Shown: positions 25,331-36,955, counted from the first letter of the stretch. The stretch: DNA of 64,000 nucleotides from Aspidiotus rigidus (GCA_035079385.1 JAVHKY010000008.1:5192001-5256000), one strand, 5' to 3'. Notes: generated from the letters alone by a model not told the origin. Made by a program: numbers and translations.

Positions 25331-26259
25331 AACATTTTTCCAACTCCTGCTTGGGAACATTCTGCCACCACATTCAGGTCTCTCCTCTCCTTGGTGACCC
25401 ACTCTAGATCTTTTAGGGTGGGTACATTAATACTTACCCAGGCTACAACGTCATCAAGGTAGTCTCCATGTATATCAAGGACAATTGGGATCAGGGACGT
25501 GACTTTAGGTCGAGATTACTGAACTCACCCCTTAGGCTGGTTTAGTCAATTTTTCTGCACGTTCTGCTCGGAGGCATTCTTTCGCCATATTTAGGTCATC
25601 CCTCTCTCCGTTAATACTCACTCTAGGTCCCTTAGAATAGAATTATAGGTATTAATACTTACCAGGACTATGACGTCATCAAGGAAATCCTTATATAGAT
25701 CGAGGTCAATGGGGATCAGGAACGTGACGCCATTGAGCTCACTCGGGACGGTTTCCTTTAGGTTGATTTAATCAATATACAGTAAAAGTATAATGTATCC
25801 CAGGTTGTATATGTATATTGGCTTTCAGTCAAGATTTTTCCGAGTCCTGCTCGGAGACATTCTGCCAAGGTATTTAGGTCTATACTCTCCCTGCTGATGC
25901 CCACTCTCTAGATCCCCTAGGATGGTATACGTCAACCCTTACCCAGGCTATAACGTCAGCAAGGTAGTTTCCACGTAGATCAAGTTCATTTGGGGTCAAG
26001 GACGTGAAGTCAATTGAGATCAAGTAGCTCTTTTTGGGAGGGGTGAGGTGTTGACCTCAAGCTAGTTTGATCAGTATACAAGTATGGTACATTAGGTTAA
26101 TCTACATTATCTTAGAAGTCAATATTCATCAGAAAATAGGGTGAGGATTGTGGACTCAGTCTACAGACTTGAAATTGCGGACGTTGCAATGGCAGCGGGG
26201 AACCCGCAATTCCTTAACTCGACCTCTCAGGTGGTGTGGAACTGAGTTGATAATCCTGG

Positions 26260-28225
26260 CCTATCATATATAGTTCGAGGCTCGAAATTCTTCTAAGTCC
26301 CCCTCCTATCATATATAGCTCAAGACTCGAAATTCTTCTAAGTCCCCCTCCTATCATATATGGCTCGAGTCTCAAAATTTTTCTAAGTTTTTGGTTGGAC
26401 GGCGGACGGTAGCTCGCAAGTCAAAATTCTTCCAAGTCCCCCCCCCCCTATTATATATAGCTCGAGACTCGAAATTCTTCCAAGTCCCCCTCCTTTCATA
26501 TATAGCTCGAGACTCGAAATTCTTCCAAGTCCCCCTCCTATCATATATAGCTCGAGACTCGAAATTCTTCCAAGTCCCCCTCCTTTCATATATAGCTCGA
26601 GACTCGAAATTCTTCCATGTCCCCCTCCTATCATATATAGCTCGAGACTCGAAATTCTTCCAAGTCCCCCTCCTTTCATATATAGCTCGAGACTCGAAAT
26701 TCTTCCAAGTCACCCTCCTTTCATATATAGCTCGAGACTCGGAATTCTTCCAAGTCACCCTCCTTTCATATATAGGTCGAGACTCGAAATTCTTCTAAGT
26801 CCCCCCCCCCCCATTATATACAGCTCGAGACTCGAAATTCTTCTAAGTCCCCGTCCTATCATATATAGCTCGAGACTCGAAATTCTTCCAAGTCCCCCTC
26901 CTATCATATATAGCTCGAGACTCGAAATTCTTCCAAGTCCCCCTCCTTTCATATATAGCTCGAGACTCGAAATTCATCCATGTCCCCCTCCTATCATATA
27001 TAGCTCGAGACTCGAAATTCTTCCAAGTCCCCCTCCTTTCATATATAGCTCGAGACTCGAAATTCTTCCAAGTCACCCTCCTTTCATATATAGCTCGAGA
27101 CTCGGAATTCTTCCAAGTCACCCTCCTTTCATATATAGGTCGAGACTCGAAATTCTTCTAAGTCCCCCCCCCCATTATATACAGCTCGAGACTCGAAATG
27201 CTTCCAAGTCACCCTCCTTTCATATATAGCTCGAGACTTGAAATTCTTCCAAGTCCCCCTCCTATCATATATAGCTCGAGACTCGAAATTCTTCCAAGTC
27301 CCCCTCCTATCATATATAGCTCGAGACTCGAAATTCTTCTAAGTCCCCCTCCTTTCATATATAGCTCGAGACTCGAAATTCTTCCAAGTCCCCCTCCTAT
27401 CATATATAGCTCGAGACTCGAAATTCTTCCAAGTCCCCCTCCTTTCATATATAGCTCGAGACTTGAAATTCTTCCAAGTCCCCCTCCTATCATATATAGC
27501 TCGAGACTCGAAATTCTTCTAAGTCCCCCTCCTTTCATATATAGCTCGAGACTCGAAATTCTTCCAAGTCCCCCTCCTTTCATATATAGCTCGAGACTCG
27601 AAATTCTTCCAAGTCCCCCTCCTTTCATATATAGCTCGAGACTCGAAATTCTTCCAAGTCCCCCTCCTATCATATATAGCTCGAGACTCGAAATTCTTCC
27701 AAGTCCCCCTCCTTTCATATATAGCTCGAGACTCGAAATTCATCCATGTCCCCCTCCTATCATATATAGCTCGAGACTCGAAATTCTTCCAAGTCCCCCT
27801 CCTTTCATATATAGCTCGAGACTCGAAATTCTTCCAAGTCACCCTCCTTTCATATATAGCTCGAGACTCGAAATTCTTCTAAGTCCCCCCCCCCCATTAT
27901 ATACAGCTCGAGACTTGAAATTCTTCTAAGTCCCCCTCCTATCATATATAGCTCGAGACTCGAAATTCTTCCAAGTCCCCCTCCTATCATATATAGCTCG
28001 AGACTCGAAATTCTTCCAAGTCCCCCTCCTTTCATATATAGCTCGAGACTCGAAATTCTTCCAAGTCACCCTCCTTTCATATATAGGTCGAGACTCGAAA
28101 TTCTTCTAAGTCCCCCTCCTTTCATATATAGCTCGAGATCCTTTCATATATAGCTCGAGACTCGAAATTCTTCTAAGTCCCCCTCCTATCATATATAGCT
28201 CGAGACTCGAAATTCTTCTAATTCC
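26260..28225 (+). repeat. 45-bp satellite array, about 43 units with higher-order structure
   Basis: The unit reads CTCCTATCATATATAGCTCG then AGACTCGAAATTCTTCCAAG then TCCCC. Units mostly differ at a few positions (CCTATC or CCTTTC, CCAAG or CTAAG, CCCCC or CACCC). Poly-C variants with ATTATATACAGC recur near 26810, 27172 and 27895, with a related one at 26450. Spacings of about 360 and 722 bp point to a higher-order repeat of eight units. Because 45 is divisible by three, frames stay open for up to 243 codons on one strand and 169 on the other, with 15-residue repeats (SPPPFIYSSRLEILP). I read these as by-products. A truncated unit lies at 28130-28150. Confidence 0.95.
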
Positions 28226-28228
28226 CTT

Positions 28229-28243
28229 AACCTAACCTAACCT
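28229..28243. repeat. Short CCTAA (insect telomere-type) run
   Basis: CCTAACCTAACCT (28231-28243), preceded by CTTAA, sits exactly at the array's right edge before the right block. Insect telomeres are usually (TTAGG)n, so this is two and a half units on the C-rich strand. It is too short to call a telomere or a healed break. Confidence 0.4.
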
Positions 28244-28322
28244 GCGGACGCGGACGCGACGTTTTCTCAGGATGTAATCTCCTAACAAAATGGATAGCGG
28301 GTTCCCCGCTAAAAAAAAAAAA

Positions 28323-28790
28323 TGATTGTTGAAGTGAGTAGGGAACCTGTTCGTAGAAGATGACTGAGTTGACGTCATGTCATCATGGAATTTTGATTAG
28401 AGAGCAGAAAAAAGTTATAAAGATTTTTTTTAATTCTCTCTCCGAACGTCAATATTTTTCTAGCCAGACTGAAATTTATCATAAAGTCAAAAAACGTGGA
28501 AAACTGAAAGAAAATTTTGTACGAAGGGCGGACGGCGAAAATCTTCTAATACTTTTCTCTCCTTCTCCCTATAAATAAGATTGCCCATCAAAAGAGAGAT
28601 TCTGACAAGAACAAGTTTGAAAAGTTCTTACAAGTTATTTGAAACGGCTGCCCAATGGACTATTTTCAAGTATGTGTTTTGTTCCTTTAAGCTGCTTCAG
28701 TTAGCTCGGAGCTGTCAGACAGTATTTGCCTATTCCTTACCATGACCATTTCACATTACGTGTAATGGTTCGTCTATGGAGTTTTCGATA
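28323..28790. other. Unassigned DNA
   Basis: AGGGAACCTGTTCG (28340) resembles hairpin words of the composite family, and TGACGTCA lies at 28370-28377. Nothing else is recognised. Confidence 0.35.
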
Positions 28791-29965
28791 AATTGTGTCG
28801 AATTGACATCAAATCGACCCGCTGTTTCCTCCAAAACTTAACTCAATCGATTTGGAGTCGATGTTTTTCCGCCTAATATATCGACCGCAAATGGATCTAC
28901 AATTACTGAAAGACATCTCAAAATCCGTCGATTTGATATCGGTTTCAAGTCGACCAGCGTGTAAGTATTACCAGAGAACGACAAATCGCTTTGAAATCGA
29001 CCTGGCGGAGGAGTCGAATTCAGGTCGATGAAAAAATGTTGAAAAATCGACTTTAGATTGAGTCGATTTGAAATCAACCATTATTATATACATTTCCAGA
29101 AAAGTAGAGCCAAGATTGTGGGAAGAGAATTTAGTAGCAATTATGTCTTTAATGTGTCTTACGTAGATTATGTTGGGTGATTTCGGTAGGTTGGCCTGGT
29201 CGAGGCAAGTGAGCGGTGTTGAGGATGTCCCTGGAGGAGTGGATGAGAAGATGTGGAGAAAGGCCCGAAATTTCAGGTGGTGATCTAGATGAGGTTGTAA
29301 ATGAGAGGAGTAGAGAATTTTGGGATAGGAGAGAGAGGAGGGGGTAGGGAGATGGGAAACTGGCCAGTAGACGCGACAAAGTTCTTGTAATCAATAAGGA
29401 ATGGTATCAGGTTATAGAAACATCTAGAAAATTCGACTTGAAATCAACTCTGGATGGAGTCGATTTCAAGTCGATGAAAAGTTTGGTGAAGTGATGATTC
29501 AACATTGACCTGATATCGACGTCGATTTGAGGTCGATTTAAAGTCGATCTGCAGCATACATTTCCAGAGAACTAAAAACTAACTGTCATTCTACCTAACA
29601 GAACAGTCAATTTCAGGTCGATGAAGAACTCGCCGGAAAATCGACTCCAGATCGCGTTGATTTGAGATCGATTTAAGGTTAATCAGTATCCCTTCAAAAT
29701 CGACCCAACAGAGGTACAGAGCGGTCGATTTGAAGTCGACAAAAAAATTTGGGGAAGTCGATTTGAAATCGACCTCAAATCGACGTGGCAAATGAGTCGA
29801 AATGTGGTATCGAACTGACATCGACTTCGACATGAGATTGATTTCAACAATATATTATCGTCGCAATTTCGAACAAGACATTGAAAAAAGTTAAATCTCG
29901 GTCTATTTGACTTCGTTTTTCTGTCCATCAGCGTCGACCGAAAATCCTCACGGTTCATCGAGTAG
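28790..29965. repeat. TCGA-rich satellite, block 1
   Basis: Degenerate copies of a monomer rich in GTCGATTT, AAATCGAC and TCAGGTCGATGAA occur, with ACATTTCCAGA recurring (29090, 29570). Words match the block at 51.5-53.8 kb (CAACAGAG, TCGATTTCAGGTTG, CCAGCATACATTTCCAG). The block is interrupted by unrelated DNA at about 29100-29400. Sub-motifs are palindromic around TCGA, giving strong local foldback potential. Confidence 0.7.
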
Positions 29966-30751
29966 TGCCAAATTATGCGACATTATATATGAGAGCTAGA
30001 GTAAAAAATTCAGCCCTAAAACCCAACTTCGTTCTACAGCTTACTCTTCTGTCTCTCAGAAGTCTCGGTGATGATCTTCATTTCTTGGTTGCACTGAAAA
30101 ATCGAACAATGATGATTGTATTAATTTTTTAATGCAGAAGTAATAAACCGCCATCGTTCTAATTGACGTAACGATCTGCGCGTGATTTTCAATTTTCACA
30201 TTATGGTATGAAATTACAAGCAGAACATATCAACGTTATAGCGTGTATGGCCTACTATTCAAACAGTAGGTTAATAACCGGCCATGTAATCAATGCTGGT
30301 CAATGTCGTACTTTCTCTGATTGACGATCATAATACGTGCTTTCGAGCACATGTTGAGTACATAAAAGTAGTAACTTATTACGTACTTACAACACCAGGT
30401 AGATTTAAGGTTCACATCCGCGCTTAACACGAACAATTATTGGTGCCCTGGGTGCGATAAATGCCTCCACTTTAAAGAACATTTGCTGCGGCGCTCTCTT
30501 CTTGCTCATAAATATCTTTTTATTATAGGAATATCGGACCATTGATGATATTTTTACTTTATTTACATATATCTATTTATTATAATTATAATAATACGTT
30601 GTACACTGTACAATACAAGCCCTTGTACACCATAGAATATTGATTTCTAAAATCTGACATTTTTGGCGCCATTCAAAGGTAGCGGTGTCGTCTGACTCGT
30701 ACTATTTTCGTCAATCAATGAAATCGCCTCTCGTATGCGTCGTCGTCGTTG
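29966..30751. other. Unassigned non-repetitive DNA
   Basis: No repeat signature and no coding exon are recognised. It could be the 3' UTR or downstream region of the exon that follows on the opposite strand. Confidence 0.35.
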
Positions 30752-31056
30752 TTATTTCGATCGCTTTCTCTGCAGTTTTTCACTCTGCTTCATATCAGAT
30801 ATCGCATTCACGGAGCCGAACAGTATTTTAGCGGTCACCTGAACTCGACGCGGTGGACTGTTGCAACCGGCGTTAGCACCCAACTGGCTAAGGATGCTGT
30901 TGGTCGTCGACGAAGATAGAGACCCGGAAGTTGCGTCCGAACTTTTAACCGTCGTCGCACCAACGACGCCTCCAAAGCATGAATTGTTCAAACATTTGGT
31001 ATTTGTTCCGTTGTTGTTTATGTCGCCAGAACATCCATCTGGCATTTTGGCGGTAT
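30752..31056 (-). CDS. Probable coding exon, unknown protein
   Basis: On the - strand a strong acceptor (CTTGTTACTGTTGCAG) precedes 31056, and eleven bases later CCAAAATG gives a good arthropod start context (ATG at 31045-31043). The frame runs 97 codons to TAA at 30754-30752. It starts MPDGCSGDINNNGTNTKCLN, has a Ser/Thr-rich middle (SGSLSSSTTNSILSQLGANA), then PPRRVQVTAKILFGSVNAIS and a basic end (EKLQRKRSK). Composition is more balanced and GC-richer than the surroundings. If the ATG is correct, the upstream exon is 5' UTR; otherwise this is an internal or last exon. A CAG/GTGACC inside the frame could be an alternative donor. I recognise no domain. Confidence 0.5.
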
Positions 31057-31099
31057 CTGCAACAGTAACAAGAAGTAAGTATCGATAGGAAGTGAGACG

Positions 31100-31723
31100 A
31101 GATACGAGGGCCAAAAATGACAGAGAGAGGGTCAAAATCTTCTCCCAGCACGATTCATACACGTTCGGAATTTCCTTAAGCTAGCTTTGAAAACGGAGAT
31201 TTTTTCCATTTGCTGAAGCGCCCAAATCTCGGGAGCTTTAAATTTCCTGGACCAAGCTTATTTCTAATTTTTAAATTGTCCAATCGATGTAATTGTTTTA
31301 TTTCTTGCTATTATGATTGGTCGCGCGAGGGGCATCGCACGATGGATATTTTTGCCAGATGCACAGTGTCCCTGGTTAGAAAAATCCTATCACAGTCTAG
31401 GTAGGGCTGAAGTCACTTTTTGTCCCGTACAGGAGACCTACTGAAAGTCTTCATCATGGGTAACAACATGGAGGTTCTATACAGACTTGTTACGGGATGA
31501 ATGTTCTTGAACATAATTTTGCTAGAACTGGAGGCTTGACTTGTTCCTATTTCTGTTTGAAATATTATTGGTTGGTTCTTTTATGTTCCTCAAAATTGAA
31601 AAAATTCATAATTTGTCCACATAGTTTCAAGACTTCCAGTCCCTAAACTTATCAAAGCTTGAAATGAGAGGGGACTTGAAATCGAGCACTTTGATGATAC
31701 AAAAATGAAAACAATCACACACA
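31100..31723. other. Unassigned DNA
   Basis: Nothing is supported here. It would contain the 5' part of the preceding - strand gene if that gene starts nearby. Confidence 0.3.
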
Positions 31724-31984
31724 AGTAGTATAGTCCCCTGTTCAGTATACCTCCAATCTTGTTGGGACACCTCTATGTCAGACCAATATCGGACCAGTGG
31801 TGGACCACAATTCTATTGCTTCATTAATGTTTTCTGCAAGGAGGAGTGTGAAGAATACAAGTGTTTTTCAGTAATAATCCAATCAGTGTTGGACCAATGT
31901 TGTACCAATGTTGGACCAGTGTCAGAACATCACAGAGGTGTTCCAACAAGATTGGAGGTGTACTAAACAGAGGACTATACTACT
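31724..31984. mobile_element. MITE with about 50-bp inverted termini and internal GGACCA repeats
   Basis: The left terminus AGTAGTATAGTCCCCTG…CCTCCAATCTTGTTGGGAC is mirrored on the right (…ACAAGATTGGAGGTGTACT…GGACTATACTACT) with few mismatches over about 50 bp. The interior holds repeated GGACCA words (ATCGGACCAGTGGTGGACCA, TTGGACCAATG, TTGGACCAGTG) in partial tandem. It is 261 bp and non-coding. The target duplication is unclear. Confidence 0.8.
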
Positions 31985-32254
31985 CACTCAAGAATTTAGT
32001 GCTGAAAGACCTATTTTGCTGATTGGTAAAAGGAAATATTTTTTTTGAAGAAAGGTTTTTCAGTAAAACAAATTGTTTATCTTCTACTAAGTAACGTTGA
32101 TCTTCTTCTTGTCATATCAATCATATATAATTCTATGCTCTGCAGCCAACGCCTGCCCCATTAGTTAGAGAGTATAATCCAACACGTCCTGTCACATTGG
32201 CAAAAAACACAAATGATGGCGGCTTACAAGCAACAGCCCTTTTTGCCTTGCTTT

Positions 32255-33010
32255 CATTCAATATGTAGATTCAAGCTCTTTCAGACTGGCGCTCAGGAAA
32301 GTTTCAGTATGCGGATGATATTGTCTTCGCGACAGAGGACAAGATCATAGAAAATTGTGAGAACATTCTGATAGATAAGACTAACCAACAATCGACGACT
32401 ACTGCTCGCTGCCAAACCCAATCAAAACAGAAGCCACAGTGTTTCAGCAACACACACAACTGCAAAAATGACGATCAATATCGACTTCTGTGGGGAGCGT
32501 GTGTCCTTTAACTTGAATCCAAAGTTCCTGGGTATCACACTGGATCGCACCCTGACCTATAAGAACCACCTAGAGAAAACTGCCTAAAAGGTGAAGTCCA
32601 GAATAAACCGTCTGTCTTGACTTGCTAGGACTGGCTGAGAAGCCAGAACAGGTACCCTAAAGACAGCTGCCCTCACGGGTTGGCATATCAGCGTGCAAAC
32701 ATTAAAGATGGACATTGAACTGAACCGCGCGATACAAATCATAACCGGCACACTAAAATCTACTCCTACAATATGGCTCCCGGTCTCGCAAACATCGTCC
32801 CACTGAGGATAAAAAAAGAGGAATCCTTGTAACAGGAACAGTCTAAATACGAGCACCCAAACACAAACGCAGCAGAATACCTACAGAATAAGCCAATAAT
32901 GTGACTGCGTTCAAGAAAGCCTGCCTCGCTGACCGCAAAGAAACAGGTCACGGGTGAAAATGCTGACGTAAGATGGAAAAAAATATGATCCAACCGAGAA
33001 GGTTGCCGAG
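32255..33010 (+). pseudogene. Decayed non-LTR retrotransposon RT fragment
   Basis: KFQYADDIVFATEDKIIENC (about 32301-32360) carries the RT catalytic YADD. Downstream, NLNPKFLGITLDRTLTYKNH (about 32513-32575) and LNRAIQIITGTLKSTPTIWL-like sequence (about 32720-32775, with changes) follow the usual order of the RT thumb in Jockey-like LINEs. Stops (for example after KTA, 32584) and frame changes show it is dead. It belongs to a different lineage from the RNase H LINEs at 14, 24 and 47 kb. Confidence 0.75.
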
Positions 33011-33379
33011 CCTGATGCAACCTTATTCAAATCCGAAAAAATCAGGGATACTATAAATACAAATACTCAATGTACAAATTAAATGACGTTGGTGAAGTTT
33101 GAATTTGGGGCTCCTTGTTTATGAGTCGACCGCGAGCATTTGTATCTACTATTCAAGTTCCTACCGAATATCACAAGCTGCCAGCAGGTCTGACGAGCCA
33201 AAGTCGATAAGGGTGAACAGTGACAGAATACTCAAAGAGTAGAATAAACGAAAAAACCAATTACAAAGACCGCAGATATAAAGGAGAAGTGCGAGATCTT
33301 TCGGTTAACAAACCATCATCGGGCAAAGTTAGAACGCCACTGACCCAGATACGACTCATAAAACAGAATACCAACGAGA

Positions 33380-35420
33380 TCAGGATTGAACGAGCGAGCC
33401 CTCGCGAGGTGACTCAAACTCGTAGACCAATTCGACTAAACCTTCGTCGGGAAAATACCTGTTGAGTACGGTAATATCGTCACTGTTCAGATGATGCACT
33501 ATTTCGATATTTTCCAACGCAACGCGCTTGAAGTAAGAGTTCTCCTTGTGGAGAAGGGTAGCCGAACCTTCCTTGAAACTATGACCACTGGAGATAAGGT
33601 GGTCCGCAAAGGCCGAATCACCCAAATTACCTTTCTTCCAGGCCTTAAGGTGCTCCTCTACTCGAATTCCAAGCTGGCGACCCGTCTCGCCTATGTATAC
33701 GCCGTTACAATCCCTGCACTCCAACTTGTACACCCCGCTCCTCTCCCCCCGCGGGATGGGGTCCTTTAGCCTAACAAACAAACCCTTCACAGTAGTGAGG
33801 TTATAAAAAGCAGGCCTGAAGCCAAAGGGGCGGAGGACACGAGTCAGCTTGGATGAAAACTCACCCAAAAACGGGAGCTTGATCCAACGTAATCTCTTAT
33901 TATTATTATTACCACTCAGATCGCGGGGGGAGGGAAGTGGTAGAATCAAGGCCCTTCCTCGTAAGTTTTTTACGGACCATACGGTCAATGTCCAAGTTGA
34001 CCTCATTCACAGCGGCCAAGTGCTTAATGGTCGCCAGCTCCTTTTGGAAAGCTGGTTGACTTAGCGGAATGCTAGTCAGTCGATGAATATAACTATTGAA
34101 GGCAGCGATCTTATGAGAAAATGGACAGAAGGACGATCCGTGGACAACTGTATCGGTCGAAATATCCTTCCTAAATATCGCAAATTCATGGTCCCCATCT
34201 CTATCAGAGATAGTGAGATCCAGAAAGTTTATGGAAGAACCTCCAATTTCTGTAGTAAATTTTATGGAGGGATACATTTTATTCAGATACTGAAGAAACT
34301 CACCAAGGAGCTCTTGAGGACCGGTCCACGCACATAATATATCGTCCACATATCGGTGCCAGTAATGGATGTGACTCAGTAGCACTTGGCCAGAGGAAAA
34401 AAAGTCAACCTCAAATCTGGACATAAATATCTCCGAGACGAGAGAGCCCAAAGGAGACCCGATGGGGATCCCTACCTCCTCAGGAAACTCGTAAAATTTC
34501 CCATTGAACTTACAGAAGTTAGGGGACCAGCACGCGTTAAGGAGGCCAAAAAATTCCTGTATCTCGTTATGAGGAATGTTGAACTTTACAAGTAGGTCAC
34601 CCATATACTGCATAGTATGGGCCTTTGGTATGTTGGGAAAGAGGCCGGCTACATCAAATGAGCAGAGGCTAGTACCCGGAGGCAAGGTAACATTTTTGAG
34701 CCTCTCGGCCAGAGAAACGGAATTTTTAACGGAGTAGGGGGACTCGTACTCGATTCGAGACTTGAACCAACGATCCAAGAACTTGGCCAGAAAATAGGCA
34801 GGGGAGGCAACGTAGGAGACGACAGGCCGCATAGGAGTATTCATCTTGTGAACTTTTGGCAACCCATAGTGGAGGGGAGGAACAGGGTTAGGTACAAGCA
34901 GGGCTCTTTTGAGCGAAGAACTTTTTATGATAAACGCACTCCCGTTCACAACCTTCCTAACCTCTTTGACGTAGTTAGGAAAGTTAAAAGAGCTATTTTC
35001 AATAACTCCACATTGAGTGAGAACTTCTTGAACCTTGGAAACGTAGGAGGATTTCTCCAGGACTACGATCGTGTTACCCTTGTCGGCTTTAGTAAGGATT
35101 AACCCCTGGTCCCTGACCTTCCTCCTCAGATTATCTATCACCTCACATGCGTAATTGTTTATACGAGGGAGGGGGGTGTCGCGGACTAGTTCAGCGCAAG
35201 CTGATTGAATATTCACGCCGGGACCAATTTTTATGGTCAGGTCGGCAACGACATTAGCAAGAGTTTCATCTTTAGGAAGGGGAGGTAGGCCAAATTTTAG
35301 ACCCTTCTCCAACAAATACGTTTCATCTTGCGAGAATTGCGTCTGGGTGTAATTAATAATGCGGGGCTGGAAATTTTGAACAAGTATTCTGTCATTATGT
35401 CGAGTCGTAACGTTTCGGAC
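33380..35420 (-). pseudogene. Penelope-like element: RT and GIY-YIG endonuclease, one frameshift
   Basis: On the - strand, RT runs from about 35400 (NFQPRIINYTQTQFSQDE) to 33909. Landmarks are YGLPKVHKMNTPMRPVVSYV, SFDVAGLFPNIP, GIPIGSPLGSLVSEIFMSRF, HRYVDDILCAW with the catalytic YVDD, and GGSSINFLDLTI. The GIY-YIG nuclease follows in another frame (34006-33380) with GVYKLECRDCNGVYIGETGR and downstream EEHLKAW, ending at a stop near 33380. These are the two catalytic modules of Penelope-like retroelements, which cut the target with GIY-YIG and copy their RNA into it. The frames switch near 33925, at a G homopolymer (CGCGGGGGGAGGG), so one indel or sequencing error separates them. Upstream 35420-35530 has related sequence in another frame (LLELTRSETLRLD). 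The element looks young but 5'-truncated, and there is no visible terminal repeat pair. Confidence 0.9.
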
Positions 35421-35529
35421 CGTGTCAATTCTAAGAGTGAACAGGTTAAAAGATACGTCGGAACTCTATGGTTAATTCTATACCACACAAAATTGACATA
35501 AAACTTCAAAATTAGGCCGGTAACCAATC

Positions 35530-36955
35530 ATGAACGACTGTAAGAAGCTGATAACATTGGGTAAAAGACATTCATGAGCTCATCAGTTTCAGTCAACGGC
35601 CTGTTCTTCCTGGCTGACTGAGAGCTTCTCCGTGGAATTTAACGTTGAAACAATTTAGTATCTTTCCGAGACTGTCGGACAAACGACCCGTTGGTGAGGA
35701 GAAAGCTCAAGTAGTTCTCTGAGAGAATGAGTCGGCAGGGATAGAAGAAATTCGACGATTCAAATTATGGAAAAAGGAAGTAAAGTTAGGGAGGTCGCAC
35801 TGGGGGCTAGTTAGCTATGAATCGTTAAAGTAAGAATAAAAAACAAACTCTCCAGTTGGTCAATTCATATCTCCTTCAACCCCCTCTTACCTCCCTCTTT
35901 CTTTTCCACAACCGCTACTTTTTAACGAAAAATTACTTCCAAAGGTATCGATTTTTTTGTCCATTTATGGAATTTGATTTTGGATTGATATATTTAGTTT
36001 GATGATGCTCGATCCTGTAAAGAAATGAAATGTCGAGCCTATCAATTATAATAACTTTATTCCTGAAAGTTTTTTCCCCAAATACTCGATGGAGTAGAAT
36101 TCACATTTTATTTAAACAAGTTATTCGTCATTTTATGCCCTAAATTTATAGAGAACTCAAAAATAAGGTTGGAGGTAGAAGATTTCAAATAGAGGAATAG
36201 AGTAATCTCTGTTATCGGTCGTATTTTGTTTCTTGTAAAATCTTTATTCGCTCACGTGGTACGCACGTATAGAGAGGTCGTTGGCCCTGATTTCGATGTA
36301 CTTTAACTTTGAGAAAGTAAACTACCGTAAATACGAAGTTTCACTTAACGTCGTTGTAATGGATGCAACTCGAATAACTCGACTGCGTTCTCCGTAAAGT
36401 CTTGGCGTGTGTATTTAAAAATTTGACTAGGAGAACAGAGAAATTTCATTGTTCATCCAGCAAATTTTCTCTTTACTTCGTCACGAACAATTATATTATT
36501 TTTGAAAATCTAAGAATTGTGAATTGAAATTCTGTAAAAATAGGAAGCGATATAGAGAGGAAGAGGAGAAATTTATTTTGCTGCTCTCATACTGTTTCGA
36601 AGATTTAGAGAATTTAAGGCCACCAGAGAAAGGGAAATTAACAATTTTGAACACTGATAATGCAGCTGTTCAGCAAAAATAGTGATAAGTTTAAAAGACC
36701 CCTAAAATAGATCAAGTTGTAGGTATGACGTTAAGAAAAAATGTTGGAAGGAAGGATTTGATTAACGAAATAGAGCTCAAATTCAAAAGTGCTGACCTGG
36801 AAGAATAAGTGGGAAAACAATTGAGAAGGTATTATTTTTGCGTCAAAGAGGCAGAAATCAAGAACACGCAGACAGAGCAAGGATGAGTTTGGACAGGGTA
36901 GATCAGGCATGACCATTTTTTTTTAGATGATGGTCTAGATTGGAACTTGTCTAAA
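35530..36955. other. Unassigned AT-rich DNA
   Basis: No gene is supported. The right part may be the decayed 5' portion of the hAT element that follows. Confidence 0.35.

Larger units (their letters stand above)
23851..26090 (+). repeat. Diverged tandem repeat (about 220-290 bp unit, three copies)
   Basis: Three units align by eye. Shared phrases include AGGCTGGTTT, CTGCTCGGAGACATTCTGCC, CTCACTCTAGGTCCC, ACGTCATCAAGGTAG and GGGGATCAGGAACGTGAC. Unit A runs from about 23851 and is split by a LINE (23964-25330), resuming to about 25503. Unit B is about 25503-25724, unit C about 25724-26010, and a partial fourth start follows to about 26090. Joining across the LINE target site restores the unit order seen in C (GGCTTT…TTTTTCC…CTCCTGCT). 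No coding is evident. Confidence 0.75.
26175..28322 (+). repeat. Composite repeat, copy 2 (large VNTR form)
   Basis: The left block has TTGCAATGGCAGCG and hairpin GCGGGGAACCCGC (26195-26207). A long 45-bp array follows (separate entry). The right block has CGGACGCGGACGCGACG, then GGATAGCGGGTTCCCCGCT and an A-run ending near 28321. The right hairpin GCGGGTTCCCCGC (28297-28309) is the exact reverse complement of the left one, so the element has perfect 13-bp inverted boundary motifs. No transposase or RT is encoded. Confidence 0.8.

Noticed and set aside
26372..28035. Long open frames on both strands (up to 243 codons) with 15-residue repeats
   Set aside because: They come from the 45-bp period being divisible by three and the unit lacking stops. 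Both strands and several frames are open at once, with no start context or splice logic.
26260..28225. CRISPR-like array
   Set aside because: Units are directly adjacent with no unique spacers, and the genome is eukaryotic.
33491..35102. Several + strand frames across 33.5-35.1 kb
   Set aside because: They are antisense shadows of the Penelope-like RT and nuclease.
33215..35395. Inverted TGACAGAATACT at both ends of the Penelope-like element as terminal repeats
   Set aside because: Only 12 bases match, the distal copy lies within upstream coding-like sequence, and chance or local similarity is as likely.
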